Origin: Aquificota bacterium
GTDB lineage: Bacteria; Thermosulfidibacterota; Thermosulfidibacteria; Thermosulfidibacterales; B14-G1
Reading direction: 5' to 3'
Assembly (NCBI GenBank): GCA_015486015.1
Contig: WFSL01000036.1
Location: 1-64,000 of the forward strand
Length of the DNA: 64,000 bases
This document shows, one piece after another, positions 55,378 through 63,176 of this stretch; positions within the stretch are counted from its first letter, which is position 1; every line of letters begins with the position of its first letter. The notes beneath the pieces were generated by a model. It was not told the DNA's origin. It did not search any database and saw nothing but the letters and a program-made list of their open reading frames with translations. Made by a program: the position numbers and the translations under genes.

Positions 55378-56763
55378 ATGAAAGAAAGTATAAAATCCGC
55401 TTTGATAGAGATAGCAGGAGAAGAATATGTCTCTACATTTGAGGAGGAATTATATTTCTATGGGCGAGATCCTGGACTAAGTTTTCCCTCCAATCCCCAC
55501 TATGTAGTGCTGCCTGAAAATACAGAAGAGATTCAACAAATAGTGAGATTGGCAAACAAAGAAGGAATACCCATAGTGCCATTGGGGGCTGGACTCTCCT
55601 TAACAGGCCTGGCTATTCCTCGGAGAGGAGGAATCGTTATTGACATGAAGAGGATGGACAGGATCTTAGAGGTTAATGAAAAGGCCAGGTTTGTTATTGT
55701 TGAAGGGGGTACCTCTCAGGGTAAGCTCCAAGCCTACTTGGAGAAGCATTACCCGAGATTGAGACATAGTATCCCTGATGCGCCTCCAACCGCTACTATA
55801 GCGGCGAATGTGGTCATTCACGGGCAAGGCAGGCTGAGTCAGCAGTATGGGTTCAACTCCGACTTAGTAGCAGGTATGGAGGTGGTTTTGCCAAGTGGCG
55901 AGATTTGTAAGGTAGGCTCTTGTGCCGTATCCCCCTATTGGTTTTCAAAGGGACCTCCCCTTCCAGATATATCAGGGCTATTTCTTGGATGGTTCGGCAC
56001 CACGGGTATCATTACTAAACTGGCCATTAAGCTCTATCCCAGAAAGAAGATGAGAGATTTGGAGATTTTTGTAACTGACAATGAAAACCTTATTTCGGAC
56101 ATCATATATGAAGTCACTCATACAGAAATGGTAGAGGACATTACAATTTTTGCCCAACCATGGCCTTTGTTTTTCAAGGACAACTCCCACATATGTATAT
56201 ACTTCACTGGAGATACAGAGGAAGAGTTAGAGTTCAAGAGAAGAGTGATATGGAAAGCATTAGAAAAGTTTATAGAGTCTAAAGAAGGAGGATTCATGTG
56301 GGTCCAACCATCCATGAAACCCACATTTTTAGATATGCCACAAAGGAGCGTAGCCAGGTTTGCAGATGTGAAGAGAGGAGGGGGATTTGAATATTCTGGT
56401 CCTATCCTGTTGGTAGAAAAATATCCTGAATGCATGAGAAAATTGAGGGAATTATCTACAAAGTACAACTTGGCCTATTCAGCTATGGCGAGAATAATCG
56501 ATACAGCTCATTGCATGATGTTTGCCTTTGCTTTTGCTTTCAATAGAGCAGATGAAGATATGGTAGAAAGGGCAAGAAGAGCCATGGCAGAAGTAAGCAA
56601 ATTCATCATAGAAGTAGGAGGAGTTTTCTGGAAACCCACAGTTGAAGAACAGAAATTGACAATAGAGCATATAGATTCTGGCACTCTTAAACTACTAAAG
56701 ATGATCAAGAATCACTTAGATCCTAACAATATCATGAATCCCAGCAATTGGGAATTAAGGTAG
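55378..56763 (+). CDS. FAD-linked oxidase (GlcD/VAO family)
   Basis: A 461-residue flavoprotein with the PCMH-type FAD-binding domain (VPLGAGLSLTGLAIPRRGG at about 74-92; RFVIVEGGTSQGKLQAYL) and a C-terminal FAD-oxidase domain ending in HLDPNNIMNPSNW, the family signature. Relatives oxidise alpha-hydroxy acids (glycolate, lactate) or, in the VAO branch, phenols and alkyl-phenols. The substrate is unknown. Sandwiched between two Fe-S/CCG subunits, it resembles a GlcDEF or lactate-dehydrogenase complex and may return electrons from the acyl-CoA steps, or oxidise a hydroxy intermediate. Confidence 0.88.
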   Translation: MKESIKSALIEIAGEEYVSTFEEELYFYGRDPGLSFPSNPHYVVLPENTEEIQQIVRLANKEGIPIVPLGAGLSLTGLAIPRRGGIVIDMKRMDRILEVNEKARFVIVEGGTSQGKLQAYLEKHYPRLRHSIPDAPPTATIAANVVIHGQGRLSQQYGFNSDLVAGMEVVLPSGEICKVGSCAVSPYWFSKGPPLPDISGLFLGWFGTTGIITKLAIKLYPRKKMRDLEIFVTDNENLISDIIYEVTHTEMVEDITIFAQPWPLFFKDNSHICIYFTGDTEEELEFKRRVIWKALEKFIESKEGGFMWVQPSMKPTFLDMPQRSVARFADVKRGGGFEYSGPILLVEKYPECMRKLRELSTKYNLAYSAMARIIDTAHCMMFAFAFAFNRADEDMVERARRAMAEVSKFIIEVGGVFWKPTVEEQKLTIEHIDSGTLKLLKMIKNHLDPNNIMNPSNWELR

Positions 56764-56789
56764 TGAGATGTAAAGAGGGGGTTAAAACA

Positions 56790-57947
56790 ATGAGATACGA
56801 AGAAGTGATTCACAGATGTTTCAGATGTGGTTACTGTAAGTTTACCAGAAATTACTATGATTTTAATTGTCCCTCTTACTTAAAGTATAAGTTCGACACA
56901 TTTTCTCCAGGCGGAAGAATGTGGCTGATACGAGCCTGGCTTAAGGGAGAAATCAAAAATAGCCCCCGCTTGCAAGAAATCTTTTTCTCATGCGCAACTT
57001 GTGCCAATTGCGTGGAATGTTGCCCCTTCCAGTTTAGTGAAGACCTTGTAGAAATCTTCATCGCCGCCAAAGAAGAAATGGTAAACAGTGGAATAGTACC
57101 TCCTCAGGTGAGAGATTATCTAAAGAATATTTATACTTATGGAAATCCCTATAAAGCACCAGCGGATGAGAGGGATAGATGGGCAGAGGATCTTCCCATA
57201 GAGACTTACGAAGGGCACGAGTATCTGTTTTATGTTGGATGTGTAGGTTCCTATGACGAGAGGGGAAGAAAAATTGCCAAAGCAGTAGCTAATCTACTCA
57301 TAAAAGCCGGACTCTCCATGGGCATAATGCGAAACCAGGAGATATGCGATGGAAACGAAGTGCGGGCATTGGGTGATTTAGAGCTATTTAGACACCTGGC
57401 ACAACGAAACATCAGGCTTTTCAAAGAAAGAGGGGTAAAGAAGATTGTCACCTTGGACCCCCATGCCTTCAATGCCTTCAAAAACCATTATAAGGAACTG
57501 GGGGGCAATTTTCAGGTTCACCACTATTCACAGATACTTGCTCCATTGGTGAATTCTGGCGTTTTCCCCCTGGGTCGGCTTGAGGCAAGGGTGGCCTTTC
57601 ATGATTCCTGTTACTTGGGTAGGCACAATGGGGAATATCAAAGTCCAAGGGCCATCCTCAGGGCCATTCCTGGGGTGGAACTGGTAGAGCTGGAGCGCAA
57701 TAGTGAGAATGCCCTCTGCTGCGGGGGAGGCGGGGGGAACTTTTTTACCGACATCTTAGGAGGTGGAGAAAACCATCCAAGTCGCATTCGGATAAAAGAG
57801 GCCCTTGAATCTGGGGTTTCCATTTTGGCTGTAACCTGTCCCCAATGCGCAAAAATGCTGGAGGATGCTGCCAAGGCGATAGGTGTTGATGAGGAGTTGG
57901 AGATTTTGGATGTGGCAGAGGTTGTAGAAAGGGCTATCGGCCCTTAA
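56790..57947 (+). CDS. Fe-S oxidoreductase with CCG domains (GlcF/HdrD-like), subunit 2
   Basis: A 385-residue protein from ATG 56790 (GAGGGGG site; a start at 56748 inside the preceding gene is possible). Two cluster sets: C10, C13, C16, C27 and C68, C71, C74 with the C77-C78 pair. CCG-type motifs follow: HDSCYLGRHNGEYQSPR, ALCCGGGGGNFF and TCPQCAKMLEDA. The first CCG half is degenerate (GCVGSYDERG; ICDGNEV). The 5' two thirds are AT-rich like the two genes before it, and base composition changes to GC-richer near 57,540, inside this gene. Confidence 0.85.
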   Translation: MRYEEVIHRCFRCGYCKFTRNYYDFNCPSYLKYKFDTFSPGGRMWLIRAWLKGEIKNSPRLQEIFFSCATCANCVECCPFQFSEDLVEIFIAAKEEMVNSGIVPPQVRDYLKNIYTYGNPYKAPADERDRWAEDLPIETYEGHEYLFYVGCVGSYDERGRKIAKAVANLLIKAGLSMGIMRNQEICDGNEVRALGDLELFRHLAQRNIRLFKERGVKKIVTLDPHAFNAFKNHYKELGGNFQVHHYSQILAPLVNSGVFPLGRLEARVAFHDSCYLGRHNGEYQSPRAILRAIPGVELVELERNSENALCCGGGGGNFFTDILGGGENHPSRIRIKEALESGVSILAVTCPQCAKMLEDAAKAIGVDEELEILDVAEVVERAIGP

Positions 57948-58040
57948 AGAGGTGCTATCCTGCTTGTTAGACAATCCATAGATAATGGATAGCAATGTAT
58001 GGTATTTAAAGACGTTCGAAAAATCACTCAGGAGGAAACG

Positions 58041-59180
58041 ATGGACTTCGAGTTACCTGAAGAGTTGAAGATGCTTAGAGACACAGCCTACAAGTTTGCC
58101 CAGAACGAATTTCCGCCCTTGGCCAAAGAGTGTGACCGGGAGGAAAAGTTTCCCCATGAGCTTTGGAAAAAGGCCTGCGAGCTGGGATTCATAGGGGCCT
58201 GGATACCTGAAGAGTATGGTGGGGGCGGCGTAGGGCAGCTGGGTTTGGCCGTGATCATGGAGCAGTTTGCCCGCGTTGACATGGGACTTAGCCTTATATT
58301 GGCCTCCACTTTCGGATCTGAGGCCATTAGCCTCTATGGGACGGAGGAGCAGAAAAAGCAATACCTACCTCCTCTTGTGAGGGGTGAGGCCATCTGTGCC
58401 GGGGCCTTTACTGAGCCCGATGCAGGAACGGACGTGGCAGGTATCAGGACAAGGGCGGTGAAAGACGGCAACGAGTATGTGATTAACGGCAGTAAAATGT
58501 TTATCACTAATGGTACCATATGTGACTTCATGGTGGTCCTGTGTGTCACCAATCCCGATGCTGAGAAGCGCCACAAGCGCCACAGCCTCATCTTAGTAGA
58601 GGCCGATAGGCCCGGCATTACCCGTACCAAAATCCATGGAAAGATGGGCATCAGGGCCAGTGATACGGGGGAGATCACCTTTGAGAATGTCCGTGTTCCA
58701 GTGAGTAACCTCATAGGCAAAGAGGGGGAAGGTTTCTATGAGGTGATGCACTTCTTTGACGTGACTAGGACCTTTGTGGCAGCTCAGGGGGTAGGCTGTG
58801 CCCAAGGCGCCCTGGATCTGGCCATCTCTTATGTGAAGGAACGCAAGGCCTTCGGCCAGCCCCTGGCCGCCTTTCAGGCCACCCAGTTCAAGATTGCCGA
58901 AATGGCCACCAAGGTGGAGCTCGCCAGAAATGCCGTTTATAAGGCTGCTTGGAAGCTGGATCGGGGGGAACTGGATCCTACCTTGAGTGCCATGGCCAAG
59001 TACTTTGCCGGTGAGACAGCGGTTTGGGTAGCCAATCAGGCCTTACAGCTCCATGGAGGATATGGCTACATAGATGAATACGATGTCCAGCGCTTTTACA
59101 GGGATGCAAAGATTCTGGAGATTTACGAAGGCACAACCGAGGCAGAAAAACTGACTATAGCCAGAAGGCTTCTGGTTTGA
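58041..59180 (+). CDS. Acyl-CoA dehydrogenase
   Basis: FAD enzyme that introduces the alpha-beta double bond of an acyl-CoA. Starting at ATG 58041 (GGAGGAAACG) it has 379 residues, normal for the family: GAFTEPDAGTDVAGIRTRA, the FAD/ETF loop MGIRASDTGEITFENVRVP, QLHGGYGYIDEYDVQRFYRD and the catalytic glutamate in IYEGTTEAEKLTIARRLL. Upstream codons from 57999 are open but lack a ribosome site. Substrate class (fatty, aromatic-succinyl or branched) cannot be told. Electrons probably pass to an ETF encoded elsewhere or to the triad upstream. Confidence 0.93.
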   Translation: MDFELPEELKMLRDTAYKFAQNEFPPLAKECDREEKFPHELWKKACELGFIGAWIPEEYGGGGVGQLGLAVIMEQFARVDMGLSLILASTFGSEAISLYGTEEQKKQYLPPLVRGEAICAGAFTEPDAGTDVAGIRTRAVKDGNEYVINGSKMFITNGTICDFMVVLCVTNPDAEKRHKRHSLILVEADRPGITRTKIHGKMGIRASDTGEITFENVRVPVSNLIGKEGEGFYEVMHFFDVTRTFVAAQGVGCAQGALDLAISYVKERKAFGQPLAAFQATQFKIAEMATKVELARNAVYKAAWKLDRGELDPTLSAMAKYFAGETAVWVANQALQLHGGYGYIDEYDVQRFYRDAKILEIYEGTTEAEKLTIARRLLV

Positions 59181-59189
59181 AGGGGGTTT

Positions 59190-60641
59190 ATGATGGTAGG
59201 TATACTCTCGTATGGTGCTTATGTTCCTCGCTATAGGCTATCCAGAAAGGCCATCTTTGATGCTGTAGGCTGGTTTGCCCCTGCCACCCGGGGGTATGCA
59301 AGGGGGGAGAAGGCCGTTGCCAATTATGACGAGGACAGTCTCTCCATGGGAGTGGAGGCTGCCAGAGCTTGCCTGCGATCTAAAGAAAGCGTTTATGCGC
59401 TCTACTTTGCCAGCACCACGCCCCCTTACATGGAGAGGCAGAACTCGGCTATTGTGGCTCATGCACTGAACCTGCCTGACTCTGTGGAAGCCGTAGACCT
59501 GACAGGTTCTATGAAGGCAGGCACAGCAGCGCTTTTGGCGGCCTTTGACTCAGTCAAGAGTGGACGCGCTCCTGCTGCGATGGCTGTGGCCGCAGATGCC
59601 CGGCTGGCTAAGGTAGCCTCTGCCCAGGAGCACCTCTTTGGGGACGCCGCTGCGGCCTTATTAGTGGGGAATGGGGATCCTTTGGCCAGCCTCCTGGGCA
59701 GCTACACGGTGAGTTGCGACTTCGTGGATTATCGGAGGAGTACCAAGAACGACTTTGGCAAGGCATGGGAAGAAAGGTGGATCAGGGATATAGGGTATGG
59801 AAGGCTCATCCAAGAGGCCCTCTCTGGACTTCTGAAACAGCAGGGTATCTCTCCCAAACTGTTAGCCAAAGTAGCATTCCCCTGTCCTTACTCTGCCGTA
59901 AGGAAAAAGATTGCTGCAAGAATGGGGATCGACCCTACCAAGGTCCAGGAGAATGTACACCAGCTCATTGGGGATGCGGGGGTGGCCATGCCCATGCTCC
60001 TATTGGTCTCTGCGTTGGAAGAATCGAAGCCTGGTGATCTCATAGCCGTCGCCAGTTATGGCAACGGGGCCCAGGCCCTCCTTCTGAAGGTAGAGAAGGG
60101 GATAGGAGTCTATAAAAAGGGGCTTTGGCAGAGGGCCCTCTCCAGACGTGCCGAAATGTCTTACGAGAAGTACCTGGCCTTCAAGGAGCTGGTACCCCTG
60201 GAGTTGGGCATCAGGGGAGAGGAGGTGGCCCCCACAGCCCTTTCGGTGCTCTGGAGGGAGAGAAAGGCCGTTTTGGGCCTTGTGGGTTCCCGGTGCAAGA
60301 GGTGTGGCACGCCCGTCTATCCACCCCAGAGGGTGTGCGTAAACCCACAATGTAAAGCCATGGACGAAATGGAAGACTATCCCTTTGCCGAGAGGAAGGG
60401 AAAACTCTTTACCTTTACGGCAGACAATCTGGCCTTCTCCATGAACCCGCCAGCCCTGTATGGTGTGGTGGACTTTGAAGGTGGAGGTAGATACTGGTTC
60501 GACCTCACAGACTGCGCCCTGGAAGAACTCAAGGTGGGCATGGAGGTAAAGATGACCTTCAGGAGAAAATACGTGGATAAGAACCGTTCCATATTTGGCT
60601 ACTTCTGGAAGGCCGTACCTGTCATTGAGGGGGGTGAGTGA
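59190..60641 (+). CDS. HMG-CoA-synthase-like protein fused to a DUF35 zinc/OB-fold domain, catalytic residues missing
   Basis: A 483-residue two-domain protein. Residues 1-310 have the thiolase-like HMG-CoA synthase fold (ASTTPPYMERQNSAIVAHAL at 74-93; DLTGSMKAGTAALLAAFDS at 103-121; HLFGDAAAALLVG). The active-site cysteine of NACYGGT is M108 here, the glutamate of the TES motif is a threonine, and the FHxP histidine appears as FPCP. The C-terminal 130 residues are a DUF35 zinc ribbon (CKRCGTPVYPPQRVC, CVNPQC) and OB fold. Directly followed by a thiolase (TGATG overlap), it is probably a non-catalytic scaffold or CoA shuttle for it, as in known DUF35-thiolase complexes. Confidence 0.82.
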   Translation: MMVGILSYGAYVPRYRLSRKAIFDAVGWFAPATRGYARGEKAVANYDEDSLSMGVEAARACLRSKESVYALYFASTTPPYMERQNSAIVAHALNLPDSVEAVDLTGSMKAGTAALLAAFDSVKSGRAPAAMAVAADARLAKVASAQEHLFGDAAAALLVGNGDPLASLLGSYTVSCDFVDYRRSTKNDFGKAWEERWIRDIGYGRLIQEALSGLLKQQGISPKLLAKVAFPCPYSAVRKKIAARMGIDPTKVQENVHQLIGDAGVAMPMLLLVSALEESKPGDLIAVASYGNGAQALLLKVEKGIGVYKKGLWQRALSRRAEMSYEKYLAFKELVPLELGIRGEEVAPTALSVLWRERKAVLGLVGSRCKRCGTPVYPPQRVCVNPQCKAMDEMEDYPFAERKGKLFTFTADNLAFSMNPPALYGVVDFEGGGRYWFDLTDCALEELKVGMEVKMTFRRKYVDKNRSIFGYFWKAVPVIEGGE

Positions 60642-61837
60642 TGGCAACGGGGATAAGGGATAAGGTGGCCATAGTGGGTATGGGATGTACCAAATTTGGG
60701 GAGCTATGGGACAAGGGGGCGGAGGATCTCATGGTGGAGGCCTATAAGGAGGCCATCGAGGATGCCGGGATTGAGCCCAAGGAGATTCAGGCGGCCTGGC
60801 TGGCCACCTGTTACGAGGAGATCAATATAGGAAAAAGTGCCATGCCCCTTTCTACCACCCTGAAGCTTCCTTTCATACCTGTAACCCGGGTAGAGAACCT
60901 GTGTGCTTCGGGTACCGAGGCCTTCAGGGCGGCATGCTATGCCGTGGCCTCTGGGGCCTACGACATGGTGTTGGCCCTGGGAGTGGAGAAGCTGAAGGAC
61001 ACAGGTTACGGCGGATTGCCCGAGCTCTCCTTCACCTTCGGTACCAGAAACAGGATGATCTTTCCCAATGTTACAGCCCCAGGGGCCTTTGCCATGATGG
61101 CCACCAGGTATTTTGCCAGGTACGGGATAGATCCTGAGGAGGGCAAAAGGACCCTGGCTAGGATCTCTGTGAAGAGCCACCACAATGGGGCCCTCAATCC
61201 CAAGGCCCACCTGAGGCGGGAGATCACTATAGAGGATGTCCTCAAGGCCCCTATAGTGGCCTGGCCTCTGGGCTTATACGATTGCTGCGGTGTAAGCGAC
61301 GGTGCAGCGGCCGCCATCATCACCACGCCGGAGATCGCCAAGGGATTGCGTCAGGATTTCGTGAGGGTGAAGGCCCTTCAGGTGGCAGTCACATCGGGGG
61401 AGGAGCTCATGTATCAGGCTTGGGACGGGACCCACGTGGAGTCCACGGTGAGGGCAGCGGTGAGGGCCTATGAGGAGGCAGGGATTAAGAATCCTCGAGA
61501 GGAGATCGGGGTGATGGAAATCCATGATTGCTTCTCCATCACCGAATTGGTCACCTATGAGGATCTGGGGATTTCTCCCAGGGGAAAGGCGAGCGACGAT
61601 GTAAACAACGGTTTCTTTGATCTGGATGGGCAGATTCCCTGCCAGCCCGATGGTGGCCTGAAGTGTTTTGGCCATCCCATAGGGGCCTCGGGTCTGCGCA
61701 TGATGTACGAGGTGTACAAACAGCTTCAAGGCAAGGCAGGGGAGAGGCAGGTGAAGGATCCCAAGCTGGGGCTCACCCATAACCTGGGAGGATTCCCACC
61801 CCATAGTGTGGTGAGTGTGGCCATAGTGGGTGAATGA
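60641..61837 (+). CDS. Thiolase, SCP2/archaeal type
   Basis: A 398-residue thiolase starting at ATG 60641, overlapping the preceding stop. The nucleophilic C88 in VENLCASGTEAFRAA, EIHDCFSITELVTYEDLG and the catalytic histidine in KCFGHPIGASGLRMMYEVY are intact. It belongs to the SCP2-like group that works with DUF35 proteins, such as BbsB of benzylsuccinate oxidation and archaeal acetoacetyl-CoA thiolases. It likely cleaves a 3-oxoacyl-CoA made by upstream steps of the same operon; the required hydratase and alcohol dehydrogenase are not in the window. Confidence 0.9.
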   Translation: MATGIRDKVAIVGMGCTKFGELWDKGAEDLMVEAYKEAIEDAGIEPKEIQAAWLATCYEEINIGKSAMPLSTTLKLPFIPVTRVENLCASGTEAFRAACYAVASGAYDMVLALGVEKLKDTGYGGLPELSFTFGTRNRMIFPNVTAPGAFAMMATRYFARYGIDPEEGKRTLARISVKSHHNGALNPKAHLRREITIEDVLKAPIVAWPLGLYDCCGVSDGAAAAIITTPEIAKGLRQDFVRVKALQVAVTSGEELMYQAWDGTHVESTVRAAVRAYEEAGIKNPREEIGVMEIHDCFSITELVTYEDLGISPRGKASDDVNNGFFDLDGQIPCQPDGGLKCFGHPIGASGLRMMYEVYKQLQGKAGERQVKDPKLGLTHNLGGFPPHSVVSVAIVGE

Positions 61838-61862
61838 CACAAAATCCTTACGGGAGGACAGT

Positions 61863-63158
61863 ATGCTGGACGCCAAGGCATTGGAAATCATGGCGAAGAG
61901 AGAAGCCCTGAAGGGCATAAGGGTGCTGGACATCACCAGAATCATCTACGGACCCTGGGCAGCTAACCTTCTGGCCGTCATGGGGGCGGAGGTGATCCAT
62001 GTGGAGATTCCCGGTTCGGGGGATCTCCTCATCAGGGCCGTGTCTCCTGGGGGAGTTTTCCCCAGAGGATTGTCTCCGGGAATGATGTGCTGCAACTCCA
62101 ACAAGTACTACCTGGCTGTGGATATGCATAAAGAAGAGGGACTGAAAATCATCAAGGAGCTGGCGGCCCGGTGCGATGTCATTATGGAGAACTTCAAGCC
62201 CGGGACTTTTGACCGCTGGGGAATTGGCTACCGTCAGCTCAAAGAGATCAACCCGGACATCATCTACGTAAGCATGCAGGGTTTTGGGAATTGGGGTCCC
62301 TACTGGACCCGTCCCAGTTATGACGCCTATGCCCAGGGTATAACGGGCCTGGCAGAGATCACAGGCTTTCCCGATGGCCTGGCTGTTAAGGCCCAGACAT
62401 GGATTGGGGATTTCCTCTCTGGGACCCTGGCGGCCTTCTATACCCTGGCAGCCCTGCGTCACAGGAACAGGATGGGGGAAGGTCAGTTCATCGATCTCTC
62501 CCAGGCCGAGGTCCTTCTAAGGGCCATGGACTGGACCTGGCTTTACCAGTCCATCACCGGTGAAGGAAGGGAGAGGACGGGCAACTGGGATCCCGCCGTG
62601 GTACCATCCACGATCGCCAAAACCAAAGACGGCTTCGTGGCCATTGGTGCCTTTCCCAAGAAGGAGTTTCAAGGTCTGTGCCAGGCCATGGGAAGGGCGG
62701 ACCTCTACGAGGAGTTCAGGGATGTGGAGAAGAGGCAGAAAGAGTATGAAAAGGTCTATAGGCCTATCGATGAGTGGGCGGCAGGCAAGACCACCCAGGA
62801 GATCCTAGCCCTCTCCAGGGAGTACAGCTTTGCTGCAGCCCCTGTGAACAACTCGGAGACCATCCACAAGAACCCCCATTTCAATGCCAGGAAGATGGTG
62901 TGGAAATTCCTGGATCCCCTCTGGGGAGACCTGGCTTATCCCAGACCCTGGCACCTCTCGGAAACCCCGGGTCGGGTGCGCTGGTCTATGAGGCCCGTGG
63001 GGTTCGACAATGAGCATGTGATGATCAGGATTCTAGGATACACCCAAGGGGAGGTGGAGGAGCTCTACGAGAAGGGGGTTCTGGGCAAGTGGGATGAGAA
63101 TTTCCCCGCCACGGCTCCTCCCAAGGACTGGGACGGCAAGAAGGGACTTTTCTACTGA
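61863..63158 (+). CDS. Family III CoA-transferase (CaiB/BaiF type), copy 1
   Basis: Transfers CoA between carboxylates through an aspartyl-CoA anhydride. From ATG 61863 (GGGAGGAC site) it has 431 residues; ATG-like starts further upstream lie in the thiolase. GIRVLDITRIIYGPWAANLLAVMGAE is the family opening, and D154 in RPSYDAYAQGITGLAEITG is the catalytic aspartate. A subdomain of some 90 residues follows in which GQFIDLSQAEVLLRA is typical. It lies 18 bp before copy 2; tandem pairs (BbsE/BbsF) form a heteromer in benzylsuccinate activation. Confidence 0.9.
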   Translation: MLDAKALEIMAKREALKGIRVLDITRIIYGPWAANLLAVMGAEVIHVEIPGSGDLLIRAVSPGGVFPRGLSPGMMCCNSNKYYLAVDMHKEEGLKIIKELAARCDVIMENFKPGTFDRWGIGYRQLKEINPDIIYVSMQGFGNWGPYWTRPSYDAYAQGITGLAEITGFPDGLAVKAQTWIGDFLSGTLAAFYTLAALRHRNRMGEGQFIDLSQAEVLLRAMDWTWLYQSITGEGRERTGNWDPAVVPSTIAKTKDGFVAIGAFPKKEFQGLCQAMGRADLYEEFRDVEKRQKEYEKVYRPIDEWAAGKTTQEILALSREYSFAAAPVNNSETIHKNPHFNARKMVWKFLDPLWGDLAYPRPWHLSETPGRVRWSMRPVGFDNEHVMIRILGYTQGEVEELYEKGVLGKWDENFPATAPPKDWDGKKGLFY

Positions 63159-63176
63159 TGTAGAGAGGTGGAGACC

